Assembly: GCA_023250515.1 (NCBI GenBank)
Contig: JAHFAO010000009.1
Span: forward strand, 1-37,010
DNA from: Deltaproteobacteria bacterium
GTDB taxonomy: Bacteria > Desulfobacterota > Binatia > UBA9968
Direction of reading: 5' to 3'
Length of the DNA stretch: 37,010 nucleotides
Shown: positions 1 through 7,810 of the stretch, piece by piece
Position numbering within the stretch: the first letter of the stretch is position 1
Layout: every line of letters begins with the position of its first letter
Notes under the pieces: generated by a model
Database searches by the model: none
What the model saw: the letters and a program-made list of their open reading frames with translations, nothing else
Told to the model about the DNA's origin: nothing
Position numbers and translations under genes: made by a program

Positions 1-1
1 C

Positions 2-508
2 ATCGTCTTTAACTGCACCGCGAGTTCCATGGAAGAGGGTCTTGCGGGAGAGGCACGCGTGGTGGAGGTAATCCAGAGCGCTAGCGGCTGTCCCGCCATT
101 ACGACCGGCCAGGCAATCACTGAGGCCTTTAAGCGTCTTGAGGTCAAAAAACTCGTCCTTATAAGCCCTTATATCCAAAGAACAAACCAACATGAGGTCC
201 ACTATTTGTCTGAGGCCGGTTTTGAAGTGATTCATGAACTCGGGCTCGGACTCACTGGAGGCGATCAATACATCGCTGTCACACCCAAACGCTGGAAAGA
301 GATCGTATGGGAAAACATCCGCCCCGAGGCCGAAGGCTATCTCTTAAGCTGCACCAATACGACCATGATTGAAGTGATTGAGGAATTGGAGCGAAGTCTC
401 GGAAAGCCTGTTGTCACCAGCAATCAGGCTGTACTCTGGGTGTCGCTCAGAAAGTTGGGCTTCAAGCAATCTATCAAAGGCCTGGGCCGGCTTTTCGAAC
501 AAACTTAA
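2..508 (+). CDS. Maleate isomerase / arylmalonate decarboxylase-like protein (5' truncated)
   Basis: The reading frame is open from the window edge, so the N-terminal part is missing. An in-frame ATG at 29 is internal and not the start, because the codons before it read IVFNCTASS, the first catalytic-cysteine motif of the Asp/Glu racemase superfamily (Cys codon at 14-16). The second motif, LLSCTNTTM, has its Cys at 350-352. Two such cysteines in these contexts fit maleate cis-trans isomerases and arylmalonate decarboxylases, which rearrange or decarboxylate dicarboxylic acids through an enediolate. The gene opens a same-strand series of catabolic genes (a solute-binding protein and VOC proteins), so a role in breaking down a ring-cleavage product is plausible. 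The substrate cannot be told. No terminator is seen before the next gene. Confidence 0.8.
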   Translation: MVFNCTASSMEEGLAGEARVVEVIQSASGCPAITTGQAITEAFKRLEVKKLVLISPYIQRTNQHEVHYLSEAGFEVIHELGLGLTGGDQYIAVTPKRWKEIVWENIRPEAEGYLLSCTNTTMIEVIEELERSLGKPVVTSNQAVLWVSLRKLGFKQSIKGLGRLFEQT

Positions 509-543
509 AGGTTCCAATACCTCATAGCTAGAGGGTAGTGCCT

Positions 544-1695
544 ATGAATGTCTCTCTTCTACCTTGTAGGGTTACGGCATTGAGCACTGTGCTTCTGTTC
601 TTGCAGGTCCTAGTGGCGGTCGGGAGCATCAATGCAGCAGAGGCAAGATCATTCTGGCAAGCAGAGTGGGAGAAAGTAGTGAAGGCTGCTGAAGAAGAGG
701 GACAGGTGAGAATTTACGCAAGCAACTCTGTAGGCAACTTGCAAGTCATATGGGACGCGTTCCAAAGGAGATATCCTAGGATTAAATTAACAGGCGCAGC
801 CGTAGGCCGGGGCAGCGATATGGTGCCAAAACTTATGGCAGAACGCCGGGCTGGAAAGTATCTCGCTGATGTCTTCCTTGGAGCTCCCTCAGCCATTTAC
901 ATCAACTTTTACCGAGCCAAGATATTAGAACCCATCCCTCCAGCATTGATTCTCCCTGAAGTCACAGACTTGTCAAAATGGTGGCAGGGCAAACACCACT
1001 ATGTAGACCTGGAGAGCCAGTATATCTTCATGTATGAAAGCTCTCTTTATGGTCCACAGATTTCTTATAACACAAAGCTAGTAAAGCCGGAGGAGATCAC
1101 CTCTGTCTGGGACGTCCTCCATCCGAAATGGAAGGGAAAGTTTGAAGCTGCACACATTGGGCCTACCCAGGGCTCGACTGCAATTGTTTTCCTCTATCAC
1201 CATCCCCAGATTGGCCCGAAGTTTTTAGAAAAGTTGTATGGGGAAATGGATGTCACTCTGTTCGGCGATTTCCGCCAAGCGACCGACTGGTTGGCCCAAG
1301 GCAAATTTTCCCTCTGCCTTCTTTGCCGGAGAATCGACCGCGCCGCGGCCCAGGGACTTCCTGTAGCTGAACTGAATCCTTATGACTTGAAGGAAAAACC
1401 TGGCATTGGAGCAGGCAGTGGAGCCATTGGCCTGATGAACCGTCATCCCCACGCTAATGCCGCCAAAGTCTTTATCAACTGGTACTTGTCACGCGAGGGT
1501 CAAATAGCCTTTAGGCAAGCTAACACGGATGAGCACAGGAAAGCCTCTTTAAGGGAAGATCTCCTTTTAGATATTGTTCCGGAACTTGCCAGGAGAAGGC
1601 AGGATAAAGAGTATGTGTTCATTAACCGCCCGGAGTGGATGGACGAGAAGCCCATTCATGCCCTTCTTGAAAGGGTGATTAGGAAACACAAATAA
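544..1695 (+). CDS. ABC transporter substrate-binding protein (iron(III)/family 1 type)
   Basis: A 383-residue periplasmic solute-binding protein. The N-terminus has a hydrophobic signal segment ending near AEA. The mature part starts with a helix rich in E and K (WEKVVKAAEEEG) followed by VRIYASNS, the usual opening of Fe3+-type family 1 binding proteins. Later motifs fit the fold: a strand with ISYNTKLVKPEE, then WDVLHPKWKGK, and a C-terminal NAAKVFINWYLSREGQ. The ATG at 544 is preferred over the GTG at 538, because the GAGGG at 531-535 lies 8 bases upstream of it. No permease or ATPase gene is nearby, so it may serve a distant transporter. Neighbours suggest an organic acid or aromatic ligand rather than iron, but this is inference. 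Confidence 0.85.
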   Translation: MNVSLLPCRVTALSTVLLFLQVLVAVGSINAAEARSFWQAEWEKVVKAAEEEGQVRIYASNSVGNLQVIWDAFQRRYPRIKLTGAAVGRGSDMVPKLMAERRAGKYLADVFLGAPSAIYINFYRAKILEPIPPALILPEVTDLSKWWQGKHHYVDLESQYIFMYESSLYGPQISYNTKLVKPEEITSVWDVLHPKWKGKFEAAHIGPTQGSTAIVFLYHHPQIGPKFLEKLYGEMDVTLFGDFRQATDWLAQGKFSLCLLCRRIDRAAAQGLPVAELNPYDLKEKPGIGAGSGAIGLMNRHPHANAAKVFINWYLSREGQIAFRQANTDEHRKASLREDLLLDIVPELARRRQDKEYVFINRPEWMDEKPIHALLERVIRKHK

Positions 1696-1717
1696 ATTGA
1701 AGACGGCTCTTTGCCGG

Positions 1718-1746
1718 TTGCTTGATAGTTGCGGAAAGCATATATA
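1718..1746 (+). promoter_or_regulatory. Candidate sigma-70 promoter for the VOC-Rieske gene
   Basis: TTGCTT at 1718-1723 and TATATA at 1741-1746 are spaced by 17 bases in the 131-base gap before the VOC-Rieske gene, giving a leader of about 75 bases. The match is by eye only. Confidence 0.4.
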
Positions 1747-1826
1747 TCTGAACCGGGCGGAGTCATGGAAACGATTATTTGGCTGAGGCCAACCGGGTTC
1801 GGCTTTAATGACCACCAGAGGGAAAA

Positions 1827-2630
1827 ATGCTAGATGGTTTTAGTCACCTTGTCGTTCAGGTAACGGATCTCGAGCGCTCAGAGCCATTCTACACGGAGGT
1901 TCTAGGCCTCGATCCGGTCGGTAGAAACCTCGTCGAGGAGGAAGGGCCAAATTCACTTCTGAAAATGAACACTGGGCAAATGGTCCTTTTGGTTCAGGTC
2001 CCTAACGTAGAACCCTTTCGTCCAAACAGCGGCAGCATCCACCATGCTTGGCTCCTCACCGTGGAGCAGTACAAGCGTGCCCAGGAGAGACTTAAGGCTA
2101 TAGGGGTCAATATCGAAGACAGCCGGGAGGCGTTTCGGGCCTTGGGGGAAAGGAGCATGGATGTCTACGACCCCGATGGCCACCGGTATCAGGTCCAGGC
2201 CTATGGTCCGGAGGCCTACCAGATCATCAAGTCCAGCGTCGGTAAGGTTACCTGCGGCAAGGCGGAGGAGTTCGAGGTGGGCTCGGTCACTCCCTTCAAT
2301 CAGGGGATGTTCTTTCTGTTGCGACTTCAGGAAGGCTTTTTGGCGCTTTCGCGCTGGTGCTCGCACAAGAACGGCCAGATCAACTGGGAAAGAGAACATT
2401 GGCGTTTCTATTGTCCATTCCATGGCGCCACCTACAACCGCAAAGGGGAGTTCATCGGCCATATGTCGGATGTCGGCCCTTTGAGACTGCATCCGGTCTC
2501 AATTACCGAGGACGGAAACGTTGTCGTCGATACCAGCGTTGTTATTATCCGCAGAAGCTACAATCTTGATCAGATCGTCCCGGCGATCTGCGGGGCGGAG
2601 TTCTGCGCTGCCGGTGTTGAACGGGCCTAG
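1827..2630 (+). CDS. VOC (glyoxalase-fold) and Rieske [2Fe-2S] fusion protein
   Basis: A 267-residue protein with two recognisable parts. Residues 1-126 are a VOC module: FSHLVVQVTDLERSEPFYTE at the start, SIHHAW in the middle and DVYDPDGHRYQVQAY at the end. Residues about 140-236 are a Rieske domain, with C178-x-H180 and C196-x2-H199 (motifs RWCSH and FYCPFHG) able to hold one [2Fe-2S] cluster, like the ferredoxin-type Rieske proteins of ring-hydroxylating systems. The start has GAGGG six bases upstream. It is followed within 40 bases by another VOC gene. VOC proteins include extradiol dioxygenases and isomerases; joining one to a Rieske domain would let the enzyme accept electrons directly. 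No reductase or Rieske oxygenase alpha subunit lies nearby. The reaction is unknown. Confidence 0.85.
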   Translation: MLDGFSHLVVQVTDLERSEPFYTEVLGLDPVGRNLVEEEGPNSLLKMNTGQMVLLVQVPNVEPFRPNSGSIHHAWLLTVEQYKRAQERLKAIGVNIEDSREAFRALGERSMDVYDPDGHRYQVQAYGPEAYQIIKSSVGKVTCGKAEEFEVGSVTPFNQGMFFLLRLQEGFLALSRWCSHKNGQINWEREHWRFYCPFHGATYNRKGEFIGHMSDVGPLRLHPVSITEDGNVVVDTSVVIIRRSYNLDQIVPAICGAEFCAAGVERA

Positions 2631-2667
2631 AGGAAATTGGCGATCGTCAAAAACAGGAGGCAGAAAT

Positions 2668-3135
2668 ATGGCTGAAGTCGAGAGTTTAAGTCACAGTGCT
2701 ATTTGCGTTCACGACCTAAAGGAGGCCGAGGAGTTTTATTGCAATGTTTTGGGGGCGCGTCAGGGGAGCCGCGTAAATTTTAAAACCGATGATGCCCTAA
2801 GGGGAAGATCGGTCCACGGATCGGTCATTTTAGAAGACTATCTCCTGGCGCTCATGGTGGCCCGTGACTTTATGCCTATGCCTCCTAAAGATCAGCACCG
2901 AGGGGCCCATGGTTTTCGTCATGCCTTTCGAGTGTCGCGTAGTCGTTTTGAGAAGACCATGGAGGAGCTTAAACGGCGCGATATCCCGTTTGAAGGGCCG
3001 GTTGACCACCCAGAGAAGAGTCCCTTCGGCCAGTCGATCTACTTCAAGGACCCGAGCGGCAATTTCCTCGAGATCCTCTGGCGTCGCGACGAAAACGTGA
3101 ACTACCCGAAGCCCTATGTCTATGGTGTAGGGTAA
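2668..3135 (+). CDS. VOC family protein
   Basis: A single-domain VOC protein of 155 residues. The ATG at 2668 is chosen because an AGGAGG lies just upstream (2655-2660) and the glyoxalase fold begins at once (SLSHSAICVHDLKEAEEFY). The open frame runs further upstream but overlaps the previous gene. The C-terminal motif YFKDPSGNFLEILWR carries the usual metal-binding Glu, and a His is present in the first strand, so metal binding is plausible. It lies 37 bases after the VOC-Rieske gene and before a double-VOC gene, so the three probably act on related compounds, for example as ring-cleavage dioxygenase, isomerase or lyase. The substrate is not recognisable. Confidence 0.85.
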   Translation: MAEVESLSHSAICVHDLKEAEEFYCNVLGARQGSRVNFKTDDALRGRSVHGSVILEDYLLALMVARDFMPMPPKDQHRGAHGFRHAFRVSRSRFEKTMEELKRRDIPFEGPVDHPEKSPFGQSIYFKDPSGNFLEILWRRDENVNYPKPYVYGVG

Positions 3136-3172
3136 AAACCGGCTCTAACGATCAGGATTGCGTTTATCAGCC

Positions 3173-4087
3173 ATGGGCGGCCTGCAAGTTCAGGGGATCA
3201 GTCATCTCGTCATTGAAGTCTCCGACATAAAAAGGAGAGAGGAATTTTATCGCCAGGTGCTTGGCTTTGAGCCGCTCAGCGTCGATCTTGGACCGGACCA
3301 TGGTCGTAATGTTCTGCTTCAAGCCGCTTCAGGCCAACTGCTTGTGCTTTCCGAGAATCGCCCACCCAGATCGCTTCCTGAGACTGGCACCCATCAGGCC
3401 TACAGAGTAATGGCTGCGGACCGGAAGGCTATATCGAGAAAGCTGGCTGCCCGCGGCATTACTGTCAAGGCTTATAAGGAAGACCGGCCCGCCGAGGAGG
3501 AGGACAACTTTTACTTTTATGATCCAGACGGTAATCGGATTCAACTCGTCGCTTACAAAACTGATTCCGAGACAGCCGGTAAGGTCCTTGGCATAGACCA
3601 TGCAGTTGTTGAGTGCTGCGATCTCGAGTGGGCGGAAGACTTTTACGTGAAGGCTCTCGGCCTTCCGGTGGACCACCGTGTTGGTTGGCGCACGGCAGAT
3701 CATGTGCGAGCGAAGCTGTGGGGTGAAGGGAAGGAAGAGATGGCACCCGGAACCAGACGCTGGGATCAACGCTACACGGCCATGGAACAAAAGAGGCGCC
3801 TCCCCCGTCCTAACATGCAGCTATTCGTCCGTTTCGGCGATGCTGTCCTCGGCATCTATCTCGCCTTAGAACATCGCCAAGAGCCGCCCGAGGAGCAGAC
3901 GGTCGGTACACCCCGAATCGGCTTCCGTGCCAGCCGAGAGGTCATCGATGAGACCGTGAAGCTCCTCGCTCATCACCGCTTTCCCTTTCAGGGTCCGATT
4001 GAACACCCCGCGCGAGGACCGATTGCTGCGTCGCTCTATTTTAAAGACCCGGGAGGAAACTTCTTGGAATTCACTGTCCCCCGATAA
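3173..4087 (+). CDS. Two-domain VOC protein (extradiol dioxygenase-like)
   Basis: About 304 residues with two VOC modules. The first starts VQGISHLVIEVSDIKRREEFY and ends FYFYDPDGNRIQLVAY; the second starts GIDHAVVECCDLEWAEDFY and ends YFKDPGGNFLEFTVP. Two modules in one chain is the layout of type I extradiol ring-cleavage dioxygenases, which keep metal ligands (His, His, Glu) only in the C-terminal module. Here the first module has Q in place of the terminal Glu (IQLV) and the second keeps E (LEFTV), in agreement. The start is uncertain: ATG at 3173 has no clear ribosome site, and TTG at 3158 follows AGGA too closely. The second module has a long insertion rich in charged residues. Ring-cleavage activity is an inference. 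Confidence 0.8.
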   Translation: MGGLQVQGISHLVIEVSDIKRREEFYRQVLGFEPLSVDLGPDHGRNVLLQAASGQLLVLSENRPPRSLPETGTHQAYRVMAADRKAISRKLAARGITVKAYKEDRPAEEEDNFYFYDPDGNRIQLVAYKTDSETAGKVLGIDHAVVECCDLEWAEDFYVKALGLPVDHRVGWRTADHVRAKLWGEGKEEMAPGTRRWDQRYTAMEQKRRLPRPNMQLFVRFGDAVLGIYLALEHRQEPPEEQTVGTPRIGFRASREVIDETVKLLAHHRFPFQGPIEHPARGPIAASLYFKDPGGNFLEFTVPR

Positions 4088-4113
4088 AATGTAAATACCG
4101 ACCGGAGGTCATG

Positions 4114-5328
4114 ATGGCTGAACTGTATCCTTATCCCCGTTTTTCCTTGGCCGAGCGGGATCGGCGCTGGAAGGCTGTACGACAGCTTATGCGCAAGGAG
4201 CGCATCGATGTGATCGTGAGCCCCCAAAACACCGGTCATTCCACTGACTTTCAGGCCAACACGCGGTATCTGACCCACTGCGGAGGTGGAGGAGATTCTG
4301 ACGTCGCCGCTGTCTTTCCCTTGGAGGGTGAAGTAACCGCCATCGCCACCTCAGCTGCCCCGCGTTGGCCTACAGTTCAGGAATGGACCAAAGATGTCCG
4401 CGAGGCGAGACGAAACTATGGGCGGGTCATCGTGGAGCGATTAAGCGAGCTTAAAGCAGAGCGCGGTCGCATCGGCATCACCGGTCTTGGCGATGTAGAG
4501 GGCACACGCACACCCGAAGGGACCATCCTTTATGGAACCTGGAAGCAGATCCGCGAGGCCTTTCCCAAAGCGGAACTTGTAGATGCTACTCCTATTCTCA
4601 CCGAAGTTCGCTACGTTAAGAGCCAAGAGGAAATCGTAGTCCTGACCAAGTCCATGGAAATCGTCGAACTAGCTTATCAGGCTGAGATCGAGGCGGCTCG
4701 ACCTGGGGTGAAGGACTGGGAGGTCTGGGCAGCGACCCAATATGCCCTCATGCGGAATGGGTCGGAGATACCGGTCCACTGCAACTGGGTGTCGGGAAAA
4801 AATCCCAAGCGCACGCTTACCCGCCCAAGTATGCGCATCCTTGAACGGGGTGACCTCATTATTAACGAGATCGAGGCCTCGTGGATTGGGTACCGGGCTC
4901 AGGGGGTGCAACCGGTCTTTGTCGAGGTCGCCGACCCGGTGCATCAGGAACTGATCAAAGTGCAAAGAGAGGTCTTCAACCGCGTTTGCGCCAGCTTGAA
5001 GCCCGGCATCACAGTAAAAGAGCTAGCCGAGCTCACGCAAAAAGCGGGCGCAGAGGCAGGACCTAAGTCAGGTCCCGCTGCCGGAGCAATGACGGAGCTT
5101 ACCATGCACGGCCGTGGGGCGGGAGATGACGGCCCTATTGTCACCTCCCATGCACGCAGCCCCCGTCAGCTCGGCGTCGCGCTACGCGAGAACATGGTCT
5201 TTATCTGCAAGCCCTCGGCAATATCAGCAGATGGAAATTATGTTTGCACTTGGGGCGATACCGTGGTTGTCACGGCAAGAGGTGGCCGCAGGCTAGGAAA
5301 GAGAGCACACGACCTGGCAGTTTCCTAA
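4114..5328 (+). CDS. M24 (pita-bread fold) protein lacking metal ligands, creatinase/Xaa-Pro peptidase family
   Basis: About 404 residues with the creatinase N-terminal domain (RRWKAVRQLMRKERIDVIV) followed by the M24 catalytic fold. Active M24 peptidases bind two metals through Asp, Asp, His, Glu, Glu. Here (numbered from the first ATG) the His is present in MHGRG (H333), but the first Asp region reads NEIEASWIGY (252-261), the usual EP motif reads CKP (366-368), and the usual IED motif reads TWGD (380-383). The protein therefore probably works without metal, as creatinase does, or on a non-peptide amide. ATG 4114 gives better spacing (5 bases) to GGAGG at 4104-4108 than ATG 4111. It ends the catabolic cluster and overlaps the convergent recD2 by 4 bases. 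Confidence 0.8.
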   Translation: MAELYPYPRFSLAERDRRWKAVRQLMRKERIDVIVSPQNTGHSTDFQANTRYLTHCGGGGDSDVAAVFPLEGEVTAIATSAAPRWPTVQEWTKDVREARRNYGRVIVERLSELKAERGRIGITGLGDVEGTRTPEGTILYGTWKQIREAFPKAELVDATPILTEVRYVKSQEEIVVLTKSMEIVELAYQAEIEAARPGVKDWEVWAATQYALMRNGSEIPVHCNWVSGKNPKRTLTRPSMRILERGDLIINEIEASWIGYRAQGVQPVFVEVADPVHQELIKVQREVFNRVCASLKPGITVKELAELTQKAGAEAGPKSGPAAGAMTELTMHGRGAGDDGPIVTSHARSPRQLGVALRENMVFICKPSAISADGNYVCTWGDTVVVTARGGRRLGKRAHDLAVS

Positions 5329-7592
5329 GCCGCTTTTAGTTTCTCCTTCAAAGCGGTAAACCTCTGCTCGACGCGGACATTTTTGATCGCCATCGACAGG
5401 GCCGTTTTGCCCCCAACCAAAACCACCAGCTCTTTCCCGCGGGTCACCGCGGTATAGAGAATGCTGCGGTGGAGCATGAGATAGTGAGAGGTATGGAGGG
5501 GGATGACGACGACCGGATACTCGCTTCCCTGGCTCTTATGGATTGAGGTCGCATAGGCCAAGCTGATCTCATCGAGTTCGTCGAACGCATACGGGATTGA
5601 CCTGCCATCAAAATCGACCCGAAGCTCTTCCTCTTCTTTATCGATCCCGACGACTCTTCCTAGATCCCCATTAAATACCCCCTTGTCGTAGTTATTCCTG
5701 AGCTGCATTACTTTGTCATTGAGCCGAAGCAGAGACCGTCCTCGTTCGACTGATTCGCCATCGGGATTCAGTAACTTTTGCAGCTCCTGATTGAGATGAA
5801 CAGTCCCCAGAAGGCCCCGATGCATTGGGGCTAGCACCTGAACCACCCCGCTGGACTGTTTCGCGTCCACATGAAGCGAGCGTGGGATGCGTTCTTTGAT
5901 AAGCTCTTTAAGTGTCTCCAGGATTTCATCCTCGCTTTCGCGGGCAATAAAAACAAAGTCGCGTTTTTCTCTCTCATGAGCAAACAGCAGGGACTGCCCT
6001 TCAAGGATCCTGTGGGCGTTGGAAACGATTAGGCTCTCTCTTGCCTGCCGGAAGATGCGCCGTAAGACCACAACAGGCACCACACCGGAGTCGATGAGGT
6101 CTCTAAGAACGCTCCCTGGCCCCACTGAGGGGAGCTGATCGACATCGCCGAGGAGGATGAGATGGCTGTGAGGTTCCACCGCCCTTAGCAGGTGATCTAT
6201 TAGCTGGAGATCCACCATCGACGCCTCGTCGATGATCACGACATCGACCCCAAGCGGGTTACTCTCCCCCCGCTCGAATCGCCGGTCGCGAGGGTTGTAT
6301 TCCAGAAGGCGGTGAATCGTCTTGGCCTCTTCTCCTGCCGTCTCTCCCATCCGCTTAGCCGCCCTACCGGTCGGTGCGGCGAGGGCGAACGAAACCTTGG
6401 AGCTACGAAGAAGGGCCAGCAGAGCAGTTAGAAGAGTCGTCTTCCCCGTGCCCGGACCGCCGGTGATCACCAACACCTTCTCTTGAAGGGCGCGGAGCAC
6501 TGCCTCGCGCTGCTCCTCTTCGAGTAAAAAGGCTGAAGGGTTAAAGAGATCCAGGTTGGAAGGGTCCAAAAGGTTAGGATAACCTTTGTTCCCTTCGTCC
6601 TTTGCAAGCGCCGTGGCGACAGTACCTCTGTCGTTGAGCCGCTTATCCTTGGTCCCTTTATCCTTTAAGCAAGAAGTAACAGAAAGGAGTTTACGGAGGG
6701 CTGAGGCGACTCTACATTCGGCTTGATAGAGCTCTTGAGGATAGACCCTCGTCGTTCCTTCTCCAGAAGGTTCTTCCAAGACAATCTCTCTCTCCGCGGC
6801 GAGCTTCTTGATAGCGCTTTCAATGGCCTCTTCTTCAACCCCTAAAAGAGTAGAGGCGTTATTCTTCAGAAGAGCCAGCGGGACAAAGCAATGACCCTCA
6901 TCGGAGAACTTTCTTAGGACATGGAGCAGCCCCGCCTGAACTCTAAGCGGGAAATCCCCGCTGATCTTCATAGTCGCGGCGATGCGATCTGCTAGGATAA
7001 ACCCGACACCATAGACCTCTCGCGCAAGACAATAAGGATTCTCCTTAACCTTGGCCACCGTTTCTGATCCAAAAGCGCGGTAAATCTTAAGGGCGAGCGA
7101 GCTACCAACTCCATGCCCCTGCAGGAACACCATAACCTCTCGCAGGCCCTTCTGCTCTTCCCAAGCACGGAGGATCCTCTTTGCACGAATCTCTCCTATT
7201 CCCTCCACCTCCTGTAACCGATGGGGCTCCTCTGAGAGGACTCTTAAGGTATCAAGACCAAAGGCGGAGACGAGACGCCGGGCATAGGTAGACCCGATTC
7301 CTTTGATCAAACCTGAACCGAGGTACCTTTGAATCCCCTCCAGTGTGGCAGGCTCAAGTTTCTCCCATCGCTCCGCCTGAAACTGAAGACCGTAGCGGGG
7401 ATGCACCTTCCAGAAACCGCTGACCCTGATTTCTTCACCTTCATCAATGGGAAAGATCTCGCCTACAACGGTGACCCCTTGAGTTCCATCGATCTCTAAA
7501 CGGGCTACGGTGTAGTGCCCCTCCGGGTCCTGATAGGTAATTTTGGTAACTGTGCCCTGTAAGGTCGATCTCTCTTCTCTTTTCTCAGTCAC
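5325..7592 (-). CDS. recD2: RecD2-type ATP-dependent DNA helicase, with an in-frame repeat insertion
   Basis: A 755-residue superfamily 1B 5'-3' helicase. The N-terminal OB-like region and helix-hairpin-helix motifs (around 90-205, with EVEGIGEIRAKRI and REVYGVGFILADRIA) mark RecD2 rather than RecBCD-associated RecD. Helicase motifs follow: Walker A GGPGTGKTT (378-386), APTGRAAKRM, Walker B VVIIDEAS (451-458), LLGDVDQLPSVGPG, and a C-terminal YATSIHKSQGSE. It is thought to act in replication fork repair and recombination without RecB or RecC. The GTG at 7590-7592 is preceded by a strong GGAGGAAGGA. The segment of residues about 309-351, just before the helicase core, is low complexity (KDKGTKDKRLNDRGT...) and is coded by a palindromic repeat element described separately. 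It is transcribed divergently from the HlyC gene. Confidence 0.93.
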   Translation of the reverse strand: MTEKREERSTLQGTVTKITYQDPEGHYTVARLEIDGTQGVTVVGEIFPIDEGEEIRVSGFWKVHPRYGLQFQAERWEKLEPATLEGIQRYLGSGLIKGIGSTYARRLVSAFGLDTLRVLSEEPHRLQEVEGIGEIRAKRILRAWEEQKGLREVMVFLQGHGVGSSLALKIYRAFGSETVAKVKENPYCLAREVYGVGFILADRIAATMKISGDFPLRVQAGLLHVLRKFSDEGHCFVPLALLKNNASTLLGVEEEAIESAIKKLAAEREIVLEEPSGEGTTRVYPQELYQAECRVASALRKLLSVTSCLKDKGTKDKRLNDRGTVATALAKDEGNKGYPNLLDPSNLDLFNPSAFLLEEEQREAVLRALQEKVLVITGGPGTGKTTLLTALLALLRSSKVSFALAAPTGRAAKRMGETAGEEAKTIHRLLEYNPRDRRFERGESNPLGVDVVIIDEASMVDLQLIDHLLRAVEPHSHLILLGDVDQLPSVGPGSVLRDLIDSGVVPVVVLRRIFRQARESLIVSNAHRILEGQSLLFAHEREKRDFVFIARESEDEILETLKELIKERIPRSLHVDAKQSSGVVQVLAPMHRGLLGTVHLNQELQKLLNPDGESVERGRSLLRLNDKVMQLRNNYDKGVFNGDLGRVVGIDKEEEELRVDFDGRSIPYAFDELDEISLAYATSIHKSQGSEYPVVVIPLHTSHYLMLHRSILYTAVTRGKELVVLVGGKTALSMAIKNVRVEQRFTALKEKLKAA
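6541..6668. repeat. Palindromic repeat element inserted in frame in recD2
   Basis: A 128-base block bounded by TTAAAG (6541) and CTTTAA (6668). It holds a hairpin at 6559-6596 whose arms share GAAGGG/CCCTTC and AAAGGTTA/TAACCTTT, a second hairpin with CGACAG (6617-6622) and CTGTCG (6628-6633), and a direct repeat with 13 of 17 bases equal (6588-6604 and 6651-6667, GTTCCCTTCGTCCTTTG against GGTCCCTTTATCCTTTA). Such structure is typical of intergenic palindromes, yet here it is read through as residues 309-351 of RecD2 without a stop. Confidence 0.7.
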
Positions 7593-7707
7593 GCGAAATC
7601 CTTCCTCCTCATCCTACTTCAAAGGAATAGGCCGGCGAAAGGGGAGACTTGCCTTTTCCCCATGGGAGGCATAAATTCTAGTCAATGCTCAAACCCCTTC
7701 CAAAAAC

Positions 7708-7744
7708 TGAGGCCGTCTCCACCAAAGCCCTTTGGTGAGCCTCA
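7708..7744. other. Nested inverted repeat in the recD2/HlyC divergent region
   Basis: Outer arms TGAGGC (7708-7713) and GCCTCA (7739-7744) enclose a perfect inner repeat CACCAAAG (7720-7727) and CTTTGGTG (7730-7737). It lies in the 218-base space between two divergent genes, so it may be an operator or a leader hairpin. No owner protein can be named. Confidence 0.35.
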
Positions 7745-7810
7745 AGAAATCACTATCGCTCTCCTTATGTCCCCCTTTGGAAAAGCCGTAAAGGGATGGG
7801 AGGCTTGTTT

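Noticed and set aside
1953..2492. 179-codon open frame antisense to the VOC-Rieske gene
   Set aside because: Shadow of the fusion gene; the plus strand carries clear VOC and Rieske motifs.
6541..6668. Target-site duplication of TTAA flanking the recD2 repeat
   Set aside because: TTAA occurs at both ends, but an insertion bounded by it would not be a multiple of three, so simple TTAA-type transposition is not supported.
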